A stretch of DNA of 64,000 bases from CANKHA01 sp963731585 (lineage in GTDB: Bacteria; Pseudomonadota; Alphaproteobacteria; Rhizobiales; Xanthobacteraceae), in NCBI GenBank assembly GCA_963731585.1, contig CAVSWC010000005.1:124001-188000 (forward strand). The letters are read 5' to 3'. The stretch's first letter is position 1, and the number at the start of each line of letters is the position of its first letter. Below are positions 18,221 through 29,365 of this stretch, one piece after another. Made by a program: the position numbers and the translations under genes. A model generated the notes under the pieces. It saw only the letters and a list, made by a program, of their open reading frames with translations. It did not search any database and was not told where the DNA came from.

Positions 18221-19300
18221 ATGACCGAGTCACTCAAACCCGCCCCGGCGGAGAAGGCGCCGGGTGTCCTGGGCGCAGGCTTGCGGTTCTGCCGGGAAAA
18301 GATCGGGTGGCACCGGGTCGGCTTCGTGCTGAGCCTGACCATCATCGCGGTCGCCTTCTGGGTGCTCTACGACATCCTGCACGACCTCGATGTCGCAAAG
18401 GTTTTCGGCGCGATCCAGGCGACGCCGTTGGACAACATCCTGCTCGCCGCCCTGTTCGTCGCCGCCGGCTATTTTACGCTGACCTTTTACGATCTCTTCG
18501 CGCTGCGTACGATCGGGCGCCACGACGTTCCTTATCGCGGCGCCGCGCTTGCCGGCTTTACCAGTTATTCCATCGGTCACAATGTAGGCGCCAGCGTCTT
18601 CACCGGCGGCGCCGTGCGCTATCGCATCTACTCAACCTGGGGACTCGATGCCAGCGAGGTCGCCAAGATCTGCTTCCTCGCCGGCCTTACCTTCTGGCTT
18701 GGCAATGCCACCGTGCTTGGATTGGGCATCGCTTATGCGCCCGAGGCGGCGAGTGCCATCGATCAGTTGCCGCCTTGGGCCAACCGCGGCATCGCATTGC
18801 TCACGCTCGCGGTGCTTGCCTGCTACGTCGTTTGGGTGTGGCGCCGCCCGCGCGCTATCGGCCGCGGCCAATGGCAGGTCACGTTGCCAGCCGGGCCACT
18901 GACGCTGCTGCAGATCGCGATCGGCATCGTTGACCTCGCTTGTTGCGCGCTCGCCATGTACATGCTGATGCCGAGCGAACCGCATGTGAGTTTCATTACG
19001 CTGGGGGTGATCTTTGTTTCCGCGACCCTGCTGGGATTCGCCAGCCATTCTCCGGGCGGACTGGGCGTTTTCGACGCCGCCATGCTGGTGGCGTTGTCGC
19101 AGTTCGACAAGGAGGAGCTGCTGGCAAGCCTGCTGCTTTTCCGCTTGTTGTATTACATCGTGCCTTTCATCATTTCCCTCGCCATCCTCGGCGGCCGCGA
19201 ATTGCATCTGAGCCTGTTTCGGCGGCAACCGCCTCCTGTCGCCGCCAATCCGCCGCCGTCTGCGGCTGACGTCATGGCGCACAAGAACGACGAGAGTTGA
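18221..19300 (+). CDS. UPF0104/MprF-type flippase-like membrane protein
   Basis: A 359-residue integral membrane protein with about eight helices (first at residues 32-52). It carries the segment GFTSYSIGHNVGASVFTGGAVRYRIYSTWGL and, near the end, FASHSPGGLGVFDAAML, both characteristic of the lysylphosphatidylglycerol synthetase N-terminal (flippase) / UPF0104 family. No aminoacyl-transferase domain is attached, so it may move a lipid rather than modify one. It lies upstream of phoR with 86 bases between; no link to phosphate control is evident. Confidence 0.8.
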   Translation: MTESLKPAPAEKAPGVLGAGLRFCREKIGWHRVGFVLSLTIIAVAFWVLYDILHDLDVAKVFGAIQATPLDNILLAALFVAAGYFTLTFYDLFALRTIGRHDVPYRGAALAGFTSYSIGHNVGASVFTGGAVRYRIYSTWGLDASEVAKICFLAGLTFWLGNATVLGLGIAYAPEAASAIDQLPPWANRGIALLTLAVLACYVVWVWRRPRAIGRGQWQVTLPAGPLTLLQIAIGIVDLACCALAMYMLMPSEPHVSFITLGVIFVSATLLGFASHSPGGLGVFDAAMLVALSQFDKEELLASLLLFRLLYYIVPFIISLAILGGRELHLSLFRRQPPPVAANPPPSAADVMAHKNDES

Positions 19301-19386
19301 AAAAGCGGCTGCGGACGGTCGAGGAAGCCGCTATCAAAGAGATTGGATTGCGAGAGCAGACGCTGCAAGGTTGACCGGCCCGTGAA

Positions 19387-20681
19387 ATGGCGAAATTCTT
19401 CCGGCACTGGGAATTCGCTTCCAACGGCTTCCGCGCCGGAATTGTGATCGCCACGGCAGCCGCCGTCTCTGCCACTTTCCTCCTGACGTCCACGCTGACG
19501 TTTGTCCAGGCGCTGGCCGCCTTCGGGGTCCTGTCACTGGCAGCGGTCGTGGCCGGAGCTGCCGCCAAGAAGAAGCGCGCTGGCAAATGTGAGCGACAAG
19601 CTTCCCGAAATCCACGGCAATTCCATTCTCGAATCGGTGATCTCCGGCCTGCCGGACGCGGTGTTCGCGCTCAGCCGGCAGGGTTCGGTGCTCGCCTTCA
19701 ATGCGCAGGCTGCGCAATTCGCTCCCGGGCCTCCGCCGCGGTGGATTGGGCTTGGTCGCCATCCGCATTCCCGCGCTAGCAGATGCTATCCAGCAAGCCG
19801 GCGAGACCGGTCAACCACAGCGGGTGGAATTCTCCGAACGCGTCCCGGAACGATGGCTGGAAGCCTTTGTCGTCCCGATCGCCAGCCGCGGGACCTCCGA
19901 CACGGGTGAGCCCGATAGCTTGCTGGTGACTTTTCACGACCTGACGCCGATGCGGCGGATGGAGGAAATGCGCGCCGACTTCGTCGCCAATGCAAGCCAT
20001 GAACTGCGCACGCCGCTGGCGGCGTTATCGGGTTTCATCGACACCCTGCAAGGGCCGGCGCGAGACGACACCGCCGCGCGCGGGCGCTTCCTTCAGATCA
20101 TGCAGGCACAGGCCACCCGTATGGCGCGGCTGATCGATGATCTGCTGTCGCTGTCGCGGATCGAGCTCCGCGCGCATATGCGACCGGACACCCCGGTCGA
20201 TCTCGTCCCGATCGTGCGGCAGGTATCGGATGGCCTGCAAACTCTCGCGCGCGATCGCAAGGTTGAGATCCAGATCCACGCCCCGTCCGCGCCGCTGATC
20301 GTTCTGGGGGACCGTGACGAACTGATCCGCGTATTCGAGAACCTGATCGAGAATGCATTGAAATATGGTGCGTCAGGCAAGCGGGTGGAAATTGATTTCA
20401 GCCGGGAGGAAAAGGGTGATGGCGAGGACGAAGCGCGGATTGCGGTGCGCGATTATGGCCCCGGCATCGCGCCCGAGCATCTGCCGCGTCTGACCGAACG
20501 CTTCTACCGGGTCGACATCGCCGATAGCCGCGCGCAAGGCGGCACCGGCCTCGGCCTGGCGCTGGCCAAGCACATCCTCAACCGGCACCGCGGACGGCTC
20601 TCCATCGCCAGCGACCCCGGACAGGGCGCCACCTTCAACGTGCACCTGCCTGTCCCCAGCGACAAAAACATTTCGGCATAA
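19387..20681 (+). CDS. phoR: Phosphate regulon sensor histidine kinase PhoR, two frameshifts
   Basis: PhoR autophosphorylates and passes phosphate to PhoB under phosphate limitation. After repair of two +1 frameshifts (about 19584, where GG for G restores RAANVSDKLPE, and about 19740) the protein has about 430 residues: one or two N-terminal helices, a PAS-like part (SILESVISGLPDAVFALSRQ), the HisKA box FVANASHELRTPL, then HATPase motifs N (FENLIENALKYG), G1 (RDYGPGIAP), F (RLTERFYR) and G2 (GGTGLGLAL). It lies directly upstream of pstSCAB-phoU-phoB, 146 bases before pstS. The breaks are probably sequence errors because the kinase core is intact. Confidence 0.87.
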
Positions 20682-20708
20682 AAACTCATTCAAATTCATG
20701 GTCTTGGC

Positions 20709-20737
20709 GTGTCATCTGACTGTCACAAGCCAGTCAT
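20709..20737 (+). promoter_or_regulatory. Pho box (PhoB operator) upstream of pstS
   Basis: Three heptamers in an exact 11-nt register are seen: GTGTCAT at 20709, CTGTCAC at 20720 and CAGTCAT at 20731. Known Pho boxes are direct CTGTCAT-like heptamers separated by four AT-rich bases. The site is about 90 bases upstream of the pstS start, so induction of the pst operon at low phosphate is expected. Confidence 0.85.
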
Positions 20738-20827
20738 AGAAGGGTTATGCGCGATCGATAGGGACACAGGGGCAGGACACGTCCGGCACATGGGGGCGTA
20801 GCGCGCCCTGGTAACAAGGAGAGATGC

Positions 20828-21826
20828 ATGTCCCTAAAATCCCTGATTTTCGCCGGCGCCGCTTTGACGCTCACGGTCAATGCAGCCTCGGCTCAAAACA
20901 AGATTATCGCGATCGACGGCTCTTCGACCGTGTTCCCGATCACCGAGGCCATGGCCGAGGAATTCCAAAAGGCCAACAAGGGCGTCAAGGTGACGGTTGG
21001 CATTGCCGGCACCGGCGGCGGCTTCAAGAAATTCTGCCGCGGCGAAACCGACATTTCCGATGCCTCGCGGCCGATTACGGAAAAAGAGCGCGCCGACTGC
21101 AAGGCCGCCAACGTCGAATATATCGAGCTGCCGATCGCGCTCGACGCTCTCACGGTGATGGTCAATCCCAAGAACGATTGGGCCAAGGAAATGACCGTCG
21201 CGGAGTTGAAGAAGATCTGGGAGCCCGAGGCCCAGGGCAAGATCACCAACTGGAAACAAGTCCGGGACAGCTTCCCCGATCGGCCGCTCAAGCTTTATGG
21301 CGCCGGCACCGATTCCGGCACTTACGACTATTTCACCGCCGCAATCGTCGGCAAGGAGCATTCGTCTCGCGGCGATTTCACAGCGTCGGAAGACGATAAC
21401 GTGCTGGTGCAGGGTATCGCCGGCGACATCAATGCCTTGGGTTTTTTCGGGCTTGCCTACTACCTGGAGAATGCGAACAAGCTCAAAGCGGTGGCGGTCA
21501 AGCCGAAGGACGACGCGAAGGCGGTCATGCCGTCGGTCGAGGCCGCCAGGGATGGCAGCTATCAGCCGCTGTCGCGCCCGATTTTCATCTACGTCAGCAA
21601 GAAATCCATCGAGAGCAAACCCGAAGTGGCGAAGTTCGTCGAATTCTATCTGGATAAGACGAATGCGTTGAAGTTGGTGAAGGAAGTCGGCTACGTGCCG
21701 CTTCCCGACAAGGCCTACGACGTATTCATGCAGCGTTTTAAGGATCGCGTTCTCGGTACAGCCTTCCATGGCTCAAAAATTGGCATTTCGGTGGACGAGC
21801 TGCTGAAGGCGCCGCTGGTCAATTGA
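20828..21826 (+). CDS. pstS: Phosphate ABC transporter, periplasmic binding protein
   Basis: A 332-residue secreted protein: signal peptide to about residue 22 (NAASAQ), then the phosphate-binding opening IAIDGSSTVFPITEAMAEEF, the GTGGGFKKFCRGETDISDAS segment and the second lobe motif YGAGTDSGTYDYF, typical of the long PstS type. It captures inorganic phosphate in the periplasm and delivers it to PstCAB. AAGGAG lies seven bases before the ATG. First gene of the pst operon, downstream of the Pho box, and separated from pstC by a strong hairpin. Confidence 0.97.
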   Translation: MSLKSLIFAGAALTLTVNAASAQNKIIAIDGSSTVFPITEAMAEEFQKANKGVKVTVGIAGTGGGFKKFCRGETDISDASRPITEKERADCKAANVEYIELPIALDALTVMVNPKNDWAKEMTVAELKKIWEPEAQGKITNWKQVRDSFPDRPLKLYGAGTDSGTYDYFTAAIVGKEHSSRGDFTASEDDNVLVQGIAGDINALGFFGLAYYLENANKLKAVAVKPKDDAKAVMPSVEAARDGSYQPLSRPIFIYVSKKSIESKPEVAKFVEFYLDKTNALKLVKEVGYVPLPDKAYDVFMQRFKDRVLGTAFHGSKIGISVDELLKAPLVN

Positions 21827-21855
21827 TTGCGCGCTGATGTGAGGTAATGCATACG

Positions 21856-21894
21856 AAGTTGGGCGGTGTGACGCCGCCCAACTTCCGTTTTGGC
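21856..21894 (+). terminator. Stem-loop between pstS and pstC
   Basis: An 11-bp perfect stem (AAGTTGGGCGG with CCGCCCAACTT) with a 7-nt loop is followed by CCGTTTTGG. Such hairpins commonly attenuate transcription or protect the pstS message so that binding protein is made in excess over the membrane subunits. Confidence 0.75.
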
Positions 21895-21911
21895 CGCAAA
21901 GGTGCAGTGTT

Positions 21912-22868
21912 ATGGCGAGCGTGGACCTACTCTCCTCCTCCAACGAAGCGATGGATTACGGTCGAATCTCCGCCAGCGAAGCCTTTTTGCGGCGACGAAT
22001 GGTCACCGGTTGGATCGTGCGCGGAATTCTGTTTCTCGCCGCGGCTTTGTCGGTCCTCATCACCGCCAGCATCGTTTACATTTTGGTCTACGAGTCGATC
22101 CTTTTTTTCAGGCAAGTTTCGATCGTCGATTTTCTGACGGACACCGAATGGACGCCGGTTTTTGACAATCCGCGCTTCGGCATCATGACGCTCGTATCCG
22201 GTACTCTGATGACGACGTTTATCGGCCTTGTCGTAGCGGTGCCGGCCGGAACGATTCTCGCGATCTACCTCAGCGAGTTTGCCAAACCGCGGGTACGCGA
22301 AAGCGTCAAGCCTGTCCTGGAGCTTCTCGCAGGCGTGCCCACCGTTGCTTTTGGCTACTTTGCGCTCTTTTTCCTGACGCCGATTTTTCAGGTTTTCATC
22401 CCCGGCCTCTCCGGCTTCAACCTGCTGGTTCCCGGCATCGTCATCGGAATCATGATTCTTCCCTATATCGTTTCGGTCGCGGAAGATGCGATGCGTGCTG
22501 TGCCGAATCCGTTGAGAGAGGGCGCCTACGCGCTCGGCTTTACGCGTCTGCAAACGTCACTCGGGGTGATCATCCCGGGCGCGTTTTCCGGGGTCACGGC
22601 TGCATATCTGCTTGGAATGTCGCGCGCCGTCGGCGAAACCATGGTCGTTGCGATCGCCGCCGGCCAGCAAGCACGGCTTGCCTATGACCCGCTCGAAGGC
22701 GCCGCAACCATCACCGCTTACATCGTGCAAATTAGTCTTGGGGACGTGCCGCACAATTCGTTGGCGTATCAAACAATCTTCGCAGCTGGACTTATGCTTT
22801 TTCTGATTACGCTCATCTTCAACCTGATCGCGTTCTGGCTTCGAAAGAAGTACCGCGAAGTCTATTAA
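21912..22868 (+). CDS. pstC: Phosphate ABC transporter permease PstC
   Basis: A 318-residue permease with six membrane segments. The ABC permease signature with the EAA loop is visible (EDAMRAVPNPLREGAYALG), as is GMSRAVGETMVVAIAAG, typical of PstC. It forms the membrane channel with PstA. Translation from the ATG at 21912 gives a soluble N-terminal 35 residues before the first helix. Confidence 0.96.
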   Translation: MASVDLLSSSNEAMDYGRISASEAFLRRRMVTGWIVRGILFLAAALSVLITASIVYILVYESILFFRQVSIVDFLTDTEWTPVFDNPRFGIMTLVSGTLMTTFIGLVVAVPAGTILAIYLSEFAKPRVRESVKPVLELLAGVPTVAFGYFALFFLTPIFQVFIPGLSGFNLLVPGIVIGIMILPYIVSVAEDAMRAVPNPLREGAYALGFTRLQTSLGVIIPGAFSGVTAAYLLGMSRAVGETMVVAIAAGQQARLAYDPLEGAATITAYIVQISLGDVPHNSLAYQTIFAAGLMLFLITLIFNLIAFWLRKKYREVY

Positions 22869-22878
22869 GCGAACACAA

Positions 22879-23817
22879 ATGAGCACCGAAGTTCAAAAAC
22901 GAGCTCTCGCGAAGATCGACGAACAACGCCTCGTCAAGAAAGCCAATCGGCAGGACTTGCGATTCGGCATCATCGGCTTGGCGGTGCTCATCTTGGCAAT
23001 GGGTGCGCTGCTCGCCCTGATAGCCGACTTCGTGGTGGATGGCGTGCCGCGCATTAGCCTTGAGTTCTTATCGAATTATCCGTCACGCAGACCTAACGAG
23101 GCCGGCATTCTCTCCGCTTGGGTAGGAACGGTGGCGGTGATGATAACCACCACATTGCTGGCGGTCCCAATTGGCGTTGCTGCCGGCGTCTACCTGGAAG
23201 AATACGCAGCAAAGAATTGGATGACAGACCTTATCGAGATCAACGTGACCAATCTCGCCGGCGTACCATCGATCATTTACGGTCTGCTGGCATTGGGCCT
23301 GTTCGTGCAGACTTTGCAGCTGGGACAGACCGTGCTGGTCGCCGGGATGACGCTGGCATTGCTCATTCTGCCCATCATCATCGTCGCAACCCGCGAAGCC
23401 TTGCGCAGCATTGAGATAGAAATCCGCGAAGCGGCCTTCGCGCTTGGAGCGGATAAATGGCAAGCTGTGTACATGTATCTGTTGCCGGCCGCCCGGCCTG
23501 GAATACTCACGGGAGCGATCGTCGGCATGTCGCGCGCGATCGGAGAGACAGCTCCGATCATAACCATCGGCGCGCTGACCTTCATTGCCTTTCTTCCGCC
23601 TTCGCCGGTGCAGGGGGAGTTCCCCTTCCTGAATTTTGAATGGCTCAACTCGCCGTTCACCGTCATGCCGATTCAAATGTTCAACTGGATCTCCCGGCCG
23701 CAGGCAGGCTTTCACATCGCGGCAGCCGCAACGGGGGTCGTGCTCTTGGCCATGACGCTCCTGATGAATGGTTTCGCTATCTATCTTCGTTACCGTATCC
23801 GCAGGGGTTCAAGGTGA
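22879..23817 (+). CDS. pstA: Phosphate ABC transporter permease PstA
   Basis: A 312-residue permease with six membrane helices and the PstA signature REALRSIEIEIREAAFALGA followed by GMSRAIGETAPIITIGAL. It pairs with PstC. The gap after pstC is 10 bases, and pstB begins 20 bases after its stop (an alternative pstB GTG overlaps the stop). Confidence 0.96.
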   Translation: MSTEVQKRALAKIDEQRLVKKANRQDLRFGIIGLAVLILAMGALLALIADFVVDGVPRISLEFLSNYPSRRPNEAGILSAWVGTVAVMITTTLLAVPIGVAAGVYLEEYAAKNWMTDLIEINVTNLAGVPSIIYGLLALGLFVQTLQLGQTVLVAGMTLALLILPIIIVATREALRSIEIEIREAAFALGADKWQAVYMYLLPAARPGILTGAIVGMSRAIGETAPIITIGALTFIAFLPPSPVQGEFPFLNFEWLNSPFTVMPIQMFNWISRPQAGFHIAAAATGVVLLAMTLLMNGFAIYLRYRIRRGSR

Positions 23818-23837
23818 GCGCTCTTCCGAGGTCTGTG

Positions 23838-24650
23838 ATGGACGCGACGACAATCCCAAGGCACGCCGGCGATCTCATTGCGGCGTCGCCGCCTGTGCGG
23901 GCGCGGGTCGAGGATTTCAGTTTTTACTATGGCGAGAAGCAGGCGCTAAAGCAGCTGAGCTTTCCTATTCACGACCGCAAGGTCACCGCTTTGATCGGGC
24001 CATCCGGCTGCGGCAAAAGCACATTGTTGCGCGCGCTGAACCGAATGCACGACCTTTATTCAGGAAATCGCTACGAGGGTCGGGTGATTCTGTTTCCCGA
24101 ACAAACCAACATCGTTTCGCCCCAGGTCGATCCGATGCTGGTTCGCTTGAAAATCGGAATGGTTTTTCAGAAACCAAACCCGTTTCCGAAATCCATCTAT
24201 GACAATGTCGCTGCCGGACTCTGGGTCCGCGGTATCCGCAAAAAATCAATTGTCGATGAGCGCGTGGAGCAGGTTCTAAAGCAGTCCGCCTTGTGGGACG
24301 AAGTCAAGGATCGACTGCACACTTCCGCCTACGGGCTTTCAGGCGGCCAGCAGCAACGTCTTTGCATCGCCCGGGCGCTGGCGCCCGAACCCGAAATGCT
24401 TCTGCTCGACGAGCCGACCTCAGCTCTTGACCCGATCGCCACCGCGCGCATTGAGGGATTGGTGACGGAGTTGGCGCCGATGGTCACGATCGTCATTGTG
24501 ACTCACAACATGCAGCAAGCAGCGCGGGTGTCCGCCTATACGGCGTTTATGTATCTCGGCGAGATCGTCGAATTCGGTCGGACTGAAACCTTGTTCACGA
24601 CCCCGAGCAATCCGCGCACGCAAGATTACATTACCGGTCGTTTCGGCTGA
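23838..24650 (+). CDS. pstB: Phosphate ABC transporter ATP-binding protein
   Basis: The ATPase subunit of the phosphate importer. Walker A is GPSGCGKST, the signature is LSGGQQQR, Walker B is EMLLLDEPTSALDP, and the H-loop is VIVTHNMQQ. The ATG at 23838 is preceded by GAGG seven bases upstream and gives 270 residues; a GTG at 23814, overlapping the pstA stop, is an alternative. With PhoU, PstB also takes part in repressing PhoR when phosphate is plentiful. Confidence 0.96.
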   Translation: MDATTIPRHAGDLIAASPPVRARVEDFSFYYGEKQALKQLSFPIHDRKVTALIGPSGCGKSTLLRALNRMHDLYSGNRYEGRVILFPEQTNIVSPQVDPMLVRLKIGMVFQKPNPFPKSIYDNVAAGLWVRGIRKKSIVDERVEQVLKQSALWDEVKDRLHTSAYGLSGGQQQRLCIARALAPEPEMLLLDEPTSALDPIATARIEGLVTELAPMVTIVIVTHNMQQAARVSAYTAFMYLGEIVEFGRTETLFTTPSNPRTQDYITGRFG

Positions 24651-24680
24651 GATGGGGCAGGGGCCCGCGAGGAAAGATAA

Positions 24681-25397
24681 ATGACGATGTCCGAACACAC
24701 CGCCAAGGCTTTCGACGCCGAGCTGCAGGAGCTCAACAAATACGTCGCGCAGATGGGCGGCCTGGCCGAAAAAGCGATCGCGGATTCAGTCGATGCCCTG
24801 GTGCGCCTCGATACCACGTTGGCCGAGCATGTCGTGCTGGTCGACCGGTCGATCGACGCGCTGCAGCGCGAGATCGAGGAGAAGGCGATCCTCACCATTG
24901 CCCGGCGCCAGCCGATGGCGATCGACCTGCGTGAAATCGTGAGCGCGCTCCGTGTAGCCAATGATCTTGAGCGGATCGGCGACCTCGCCAAGAACATCGC
25001 CAAGCGCGTGGCCGAGCTGAATGGCGAGTTCCGCCCGCAAAAGCTGATCCGCGGCCTCGAGCACATGGCGGCTTTGGCGCTCGCCCAGCTCAAACAGGTA
25101 CTGGACGCCTATGCCGGCCGCGAACTTGCCAAGGCACTCGATGTCTGGCGGCGGGATAAGGAGGTCGACGCGATGTGCACCTCGCTGTTCCGCGAGTTGC
25201 TGACATATATGATGGAAGACCCGCGCAACATCACCTTCTGCATCCACCTCATGTTCAGTGCCAAGAATATCGAGCGTATGGGCGACCACACCACCAATAT
25301 CGCCGAGACCGTGCATTACATGATTGAAGGTCGCACGATCACAGACGAACGGCCGAAAGGCGACACCACCAGGTTCGCCGCCGGCGCGGCCAGCTGA
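24681..25397 (+). CDS. phoU: Phosphate signalling complex protein PhoU
   Basis: A 238-residue all-helical protein made of two PhoU repeats. Each has the metal-coordinating E/D-rich pattern, seen in LREIVSALRVANDLERIGDL and FSAKNIERMGDHTTNIAE. PhoU links the Pst transporter to PhoR and dampens the Pho response. Thirty bases separate it from pstB and 16 from phoB. Confidence 0.96.
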   Translation: MTMSEHTAKAFDAELQELNKYVAQMGGLAEKAIADSVDALVRLDTTLAEHVVLVDRSIDALQREIEEKAILTIARRQPMAIDLREIVSALRVANDLERIGDLAKNIAKRVAELNGEFRPQKLIRGLEHMAALALAQLKQVLDAYAGRELAKALDVWRRDKEVDAMCTSLFRELLTYMMEDPRNITFCIHLMFSAKNIERMGDHTTNIAETVHYMIEGRTITDERPKGDTTRFAAGAAS

Positions 25398-25413
25398 AGG
25401 AGAGCAGACGCAA

Positions 25414-26130
25414 ATGGCTGCGCGCATCCTGATCGTGGAAGACGAAGAGCCGCTCACGCTGCTGCTGCGCTACAACCTCGAGGCGGAAGGCTATGAGGTT
25501 GACACCGCCGCGCGCGGCGATGAAGGCGACGTCAAGCTCAGGGAACGCGCTCCCGATCTTGTCGTGTTGGACTGGATGCTGCCCGGGCTTTCCGGCATCG
25601 AGCTGTGCCGCCGCTTGCGTACGCGCCCCGAGACCCGGCAAATCCCGATCATCATGCTCACCGCGCGCGGTGAGGAAAGCGAGCGCGTCCGTGGCCTTTC
25701 CACCGGCGCGGACGATTACATCGTCAAGCCGTTTTCAGTGCCGGAATTAGTCGCCCGCGTGCACGCGCTTCTGCGCCGCGCCAATCCCGACCGGGTGGCG
25801 AACGTGCTGGCCTTCGGCGATATCGCGCTCGACCGCGAAAAGAAGCGGGTGTCCCGCTCCGGTCGGCCGGTCGATCTGGGGCCGACCGAATACCGGCTAT
25901 TGGAATTTCTGATGGAGCGGCCCGGGCGGGTATTTTCCCGGTCTCAGCTGCTCGACGGTGTCTGGGGCAACGAAATCTATATCGACGAGCGCACGGTGGA
26001 TGTGCATGTCGGGCGACTGCGCAAGGCGCTCAACCGCGGCCATAGCGCCGATCCCATCCGCACGGTACGCGGTGCGGGCTATGCCCTCAACGACCTGTTC
26101 GGCAGAACCGTCGCCGCGGCCGCGCCCTAG
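25414..26130 (+). CDS. phoB: Phosphate regulon response regulator PhoB
   Basis: A 238-residue OmpR-class regulator. The receiver domain has acidic residues EDEE near 11, the phosphoacceptor Asp in VVLDWMLPG, Thr in MLTARGEE and Lys in YIVKPFS. The winged-helix domain contains RTVDVHVGRLRKALN and ends IRTVRGAGYAL. It binds Pho boxes such as that before pstS. The ATG at 25414 follows AAGGAGAGCAG; the longer frame upstream is within phoU. Confidence 0.96.
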   Translation: MAARILIVEDEEPLTLLLRYNLEAEGYEVDTAARGDEGDVKLRERAPDLVVLDWMLPGLSGIELCRRLRTRPETRQIPIIMLTARGEESERVRGLSTGADDYIVKPFSVPELVARVHALLRRANPDRVANVLAFGDIALDREKKRVSRSGRPVDLGPTEYRLLEFLMERPGRVFSRSQLLDGVWGNEIYIDERTVDVHVGRLRKALNRGHSADPIRTVRGAGYALNDLFGRTVAAAAP

Positions 26131-26159
26131 GACGGGCTTACGGCGCTTAGCGGAGAAGC

Positions 26160-26657
26160 TTAGCCCCGGACCGGACGCCGGTCTCTGCGGCGGTCGCTCA
26201 CCGGCTGATAGGCGACGCGTGAGTGATGTGAGCAATAAGGCAGGTTGTTCACCGTATTGCCGCCGCAGAAGAAGAAATCCGGGCTGCCGGGATCGCCGAT
26301 CGGCCAGCGGCAGGTATCCTCCGTCAGCTCGAGGATAGTGCGGCGTTGCCCCATCGGGATGATGTTGTCGATCAGCTCCGGCTCGGCTTCCAGGTCGTGC
26401 TCATAAGCATGCGCCAGCGCGGTATTGCCGCGCATGGAGGGACGCGGCACCCGCATCATGCCCGGGGCGCGCGTCTTGCGGGGACGCGCCGCGCCGGAGG
26501 AGGAGCTTTTGGCCCGTCCAGAGAGCCCGAGACGGTGAACTTTGCCAATCACCGCATTGCGGGTGATGCCGCCGAGCTCGCCCGCAATCTGGCTGGCCGA
26601 AAGCCCATCCGACCAAAGCTTTTTCAGAAGTTCTACCCGCTCGTCGGTCCAACCCAT
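26160..26657 (-). CDS. gcrA: Cell-cycle regulator GcrA
   Basis: A 165-residue GcrA. The N-terminal helix-turn-helix reads WTDERVELLKKLWSDGLSAS followed by QIAGELGGITRNAVIGKVHR, the family hallmark. A basic linker follows, then the sigma-70-interacting region with CRWPIGDPGSPDFFFCG and CSHHSRVAYQP. In Caulobacter GcrA recruits RNA polymerase to promoters carrying CcrM-methylated GANTC sites. Three GANTC sites lie within about 175 bases upstream of this start. Confidence 0.97.
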   Translation of the reverse strand: MGWTDERVELLKKLWSDGLSASQIAGELGGITRNAVIGKVHRLGLSGRAKSSSSGAARPRKTRAPGMMRVPRPSMRGNTALAHAYEHDLEAEPELIDNIIPMGQRRTILELTEDTCRWPIGDPGSPDFFFCGGNTVNNLPYCSHHSRVAYQPVSDRRRDRRPVRG

Positions 26658-27042
26658 CTCAATTCCTCCACGAACAGCACCGCGCAGAATCCAACCTCGT
26701 CGTCCGGCAGCCCTAGGGCTCGCCCGACCTGCAAACAGTCAAAACTCAAGAGAACCTTTGCCCCGTCGCGCACGAGATGTCGTATGCGACAATATGAAGG
26801 CTACAATATGCGGCGACTCCCGCGCAAGAGTCGGAGTGTCGAGCGTCCACACATTCCTGGAAAAACCTTGCTGTCGGTGGATAAACGCAGAGCGCTAGGG
26901 CTCGGAATGGTATCCGGCGGATGCCAAACGGCGGTTTTGGGGCGTGTTGACCGGTTCCGGGCGACCAAATAGAATGTTTCTCTCGTGCCGCCCCGAGGGC
27001 GGCACAATTATTTTGGGAACTGTTTCTTGAAAGAAGCTGGCC
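26658..27042. promoter_or_regulatory. Divergent gcrA-argD intergenic region with clustered GANTC sites
   Basis: No gene is convincing in these 385 bases. GANTC motifs occur at 26687-26691, 26815-26819 and 26826-26830, that is three in about 145 bases, more than chance would give. They are the CcrM methylation target used by GcrA, so cell-cycle autocontrol is plausible. A short GAAAGAAG upstream of 27043 is the likely argD ribosome-binding site. Confidence 0.5.
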
Positions 27043-29183
<2,141 letters not shown>

Positions 29184-29365
29184 CGCGATGAGCAAAGCGG
29201 TTGCCGGCCAGTGACAGCGATCAAGCTTGCGCGAATGGCGTAAGCTGATCCTGCCGACAAGACGCTGACGCATTAAACAAGCGGTTTTTGCGCACGAACC
29301 GGATCCCGCTTCGCTTGACGTCGAGGGGTCGCATTTGGGGTGATGCGGCCTACATATAGCTCAGA

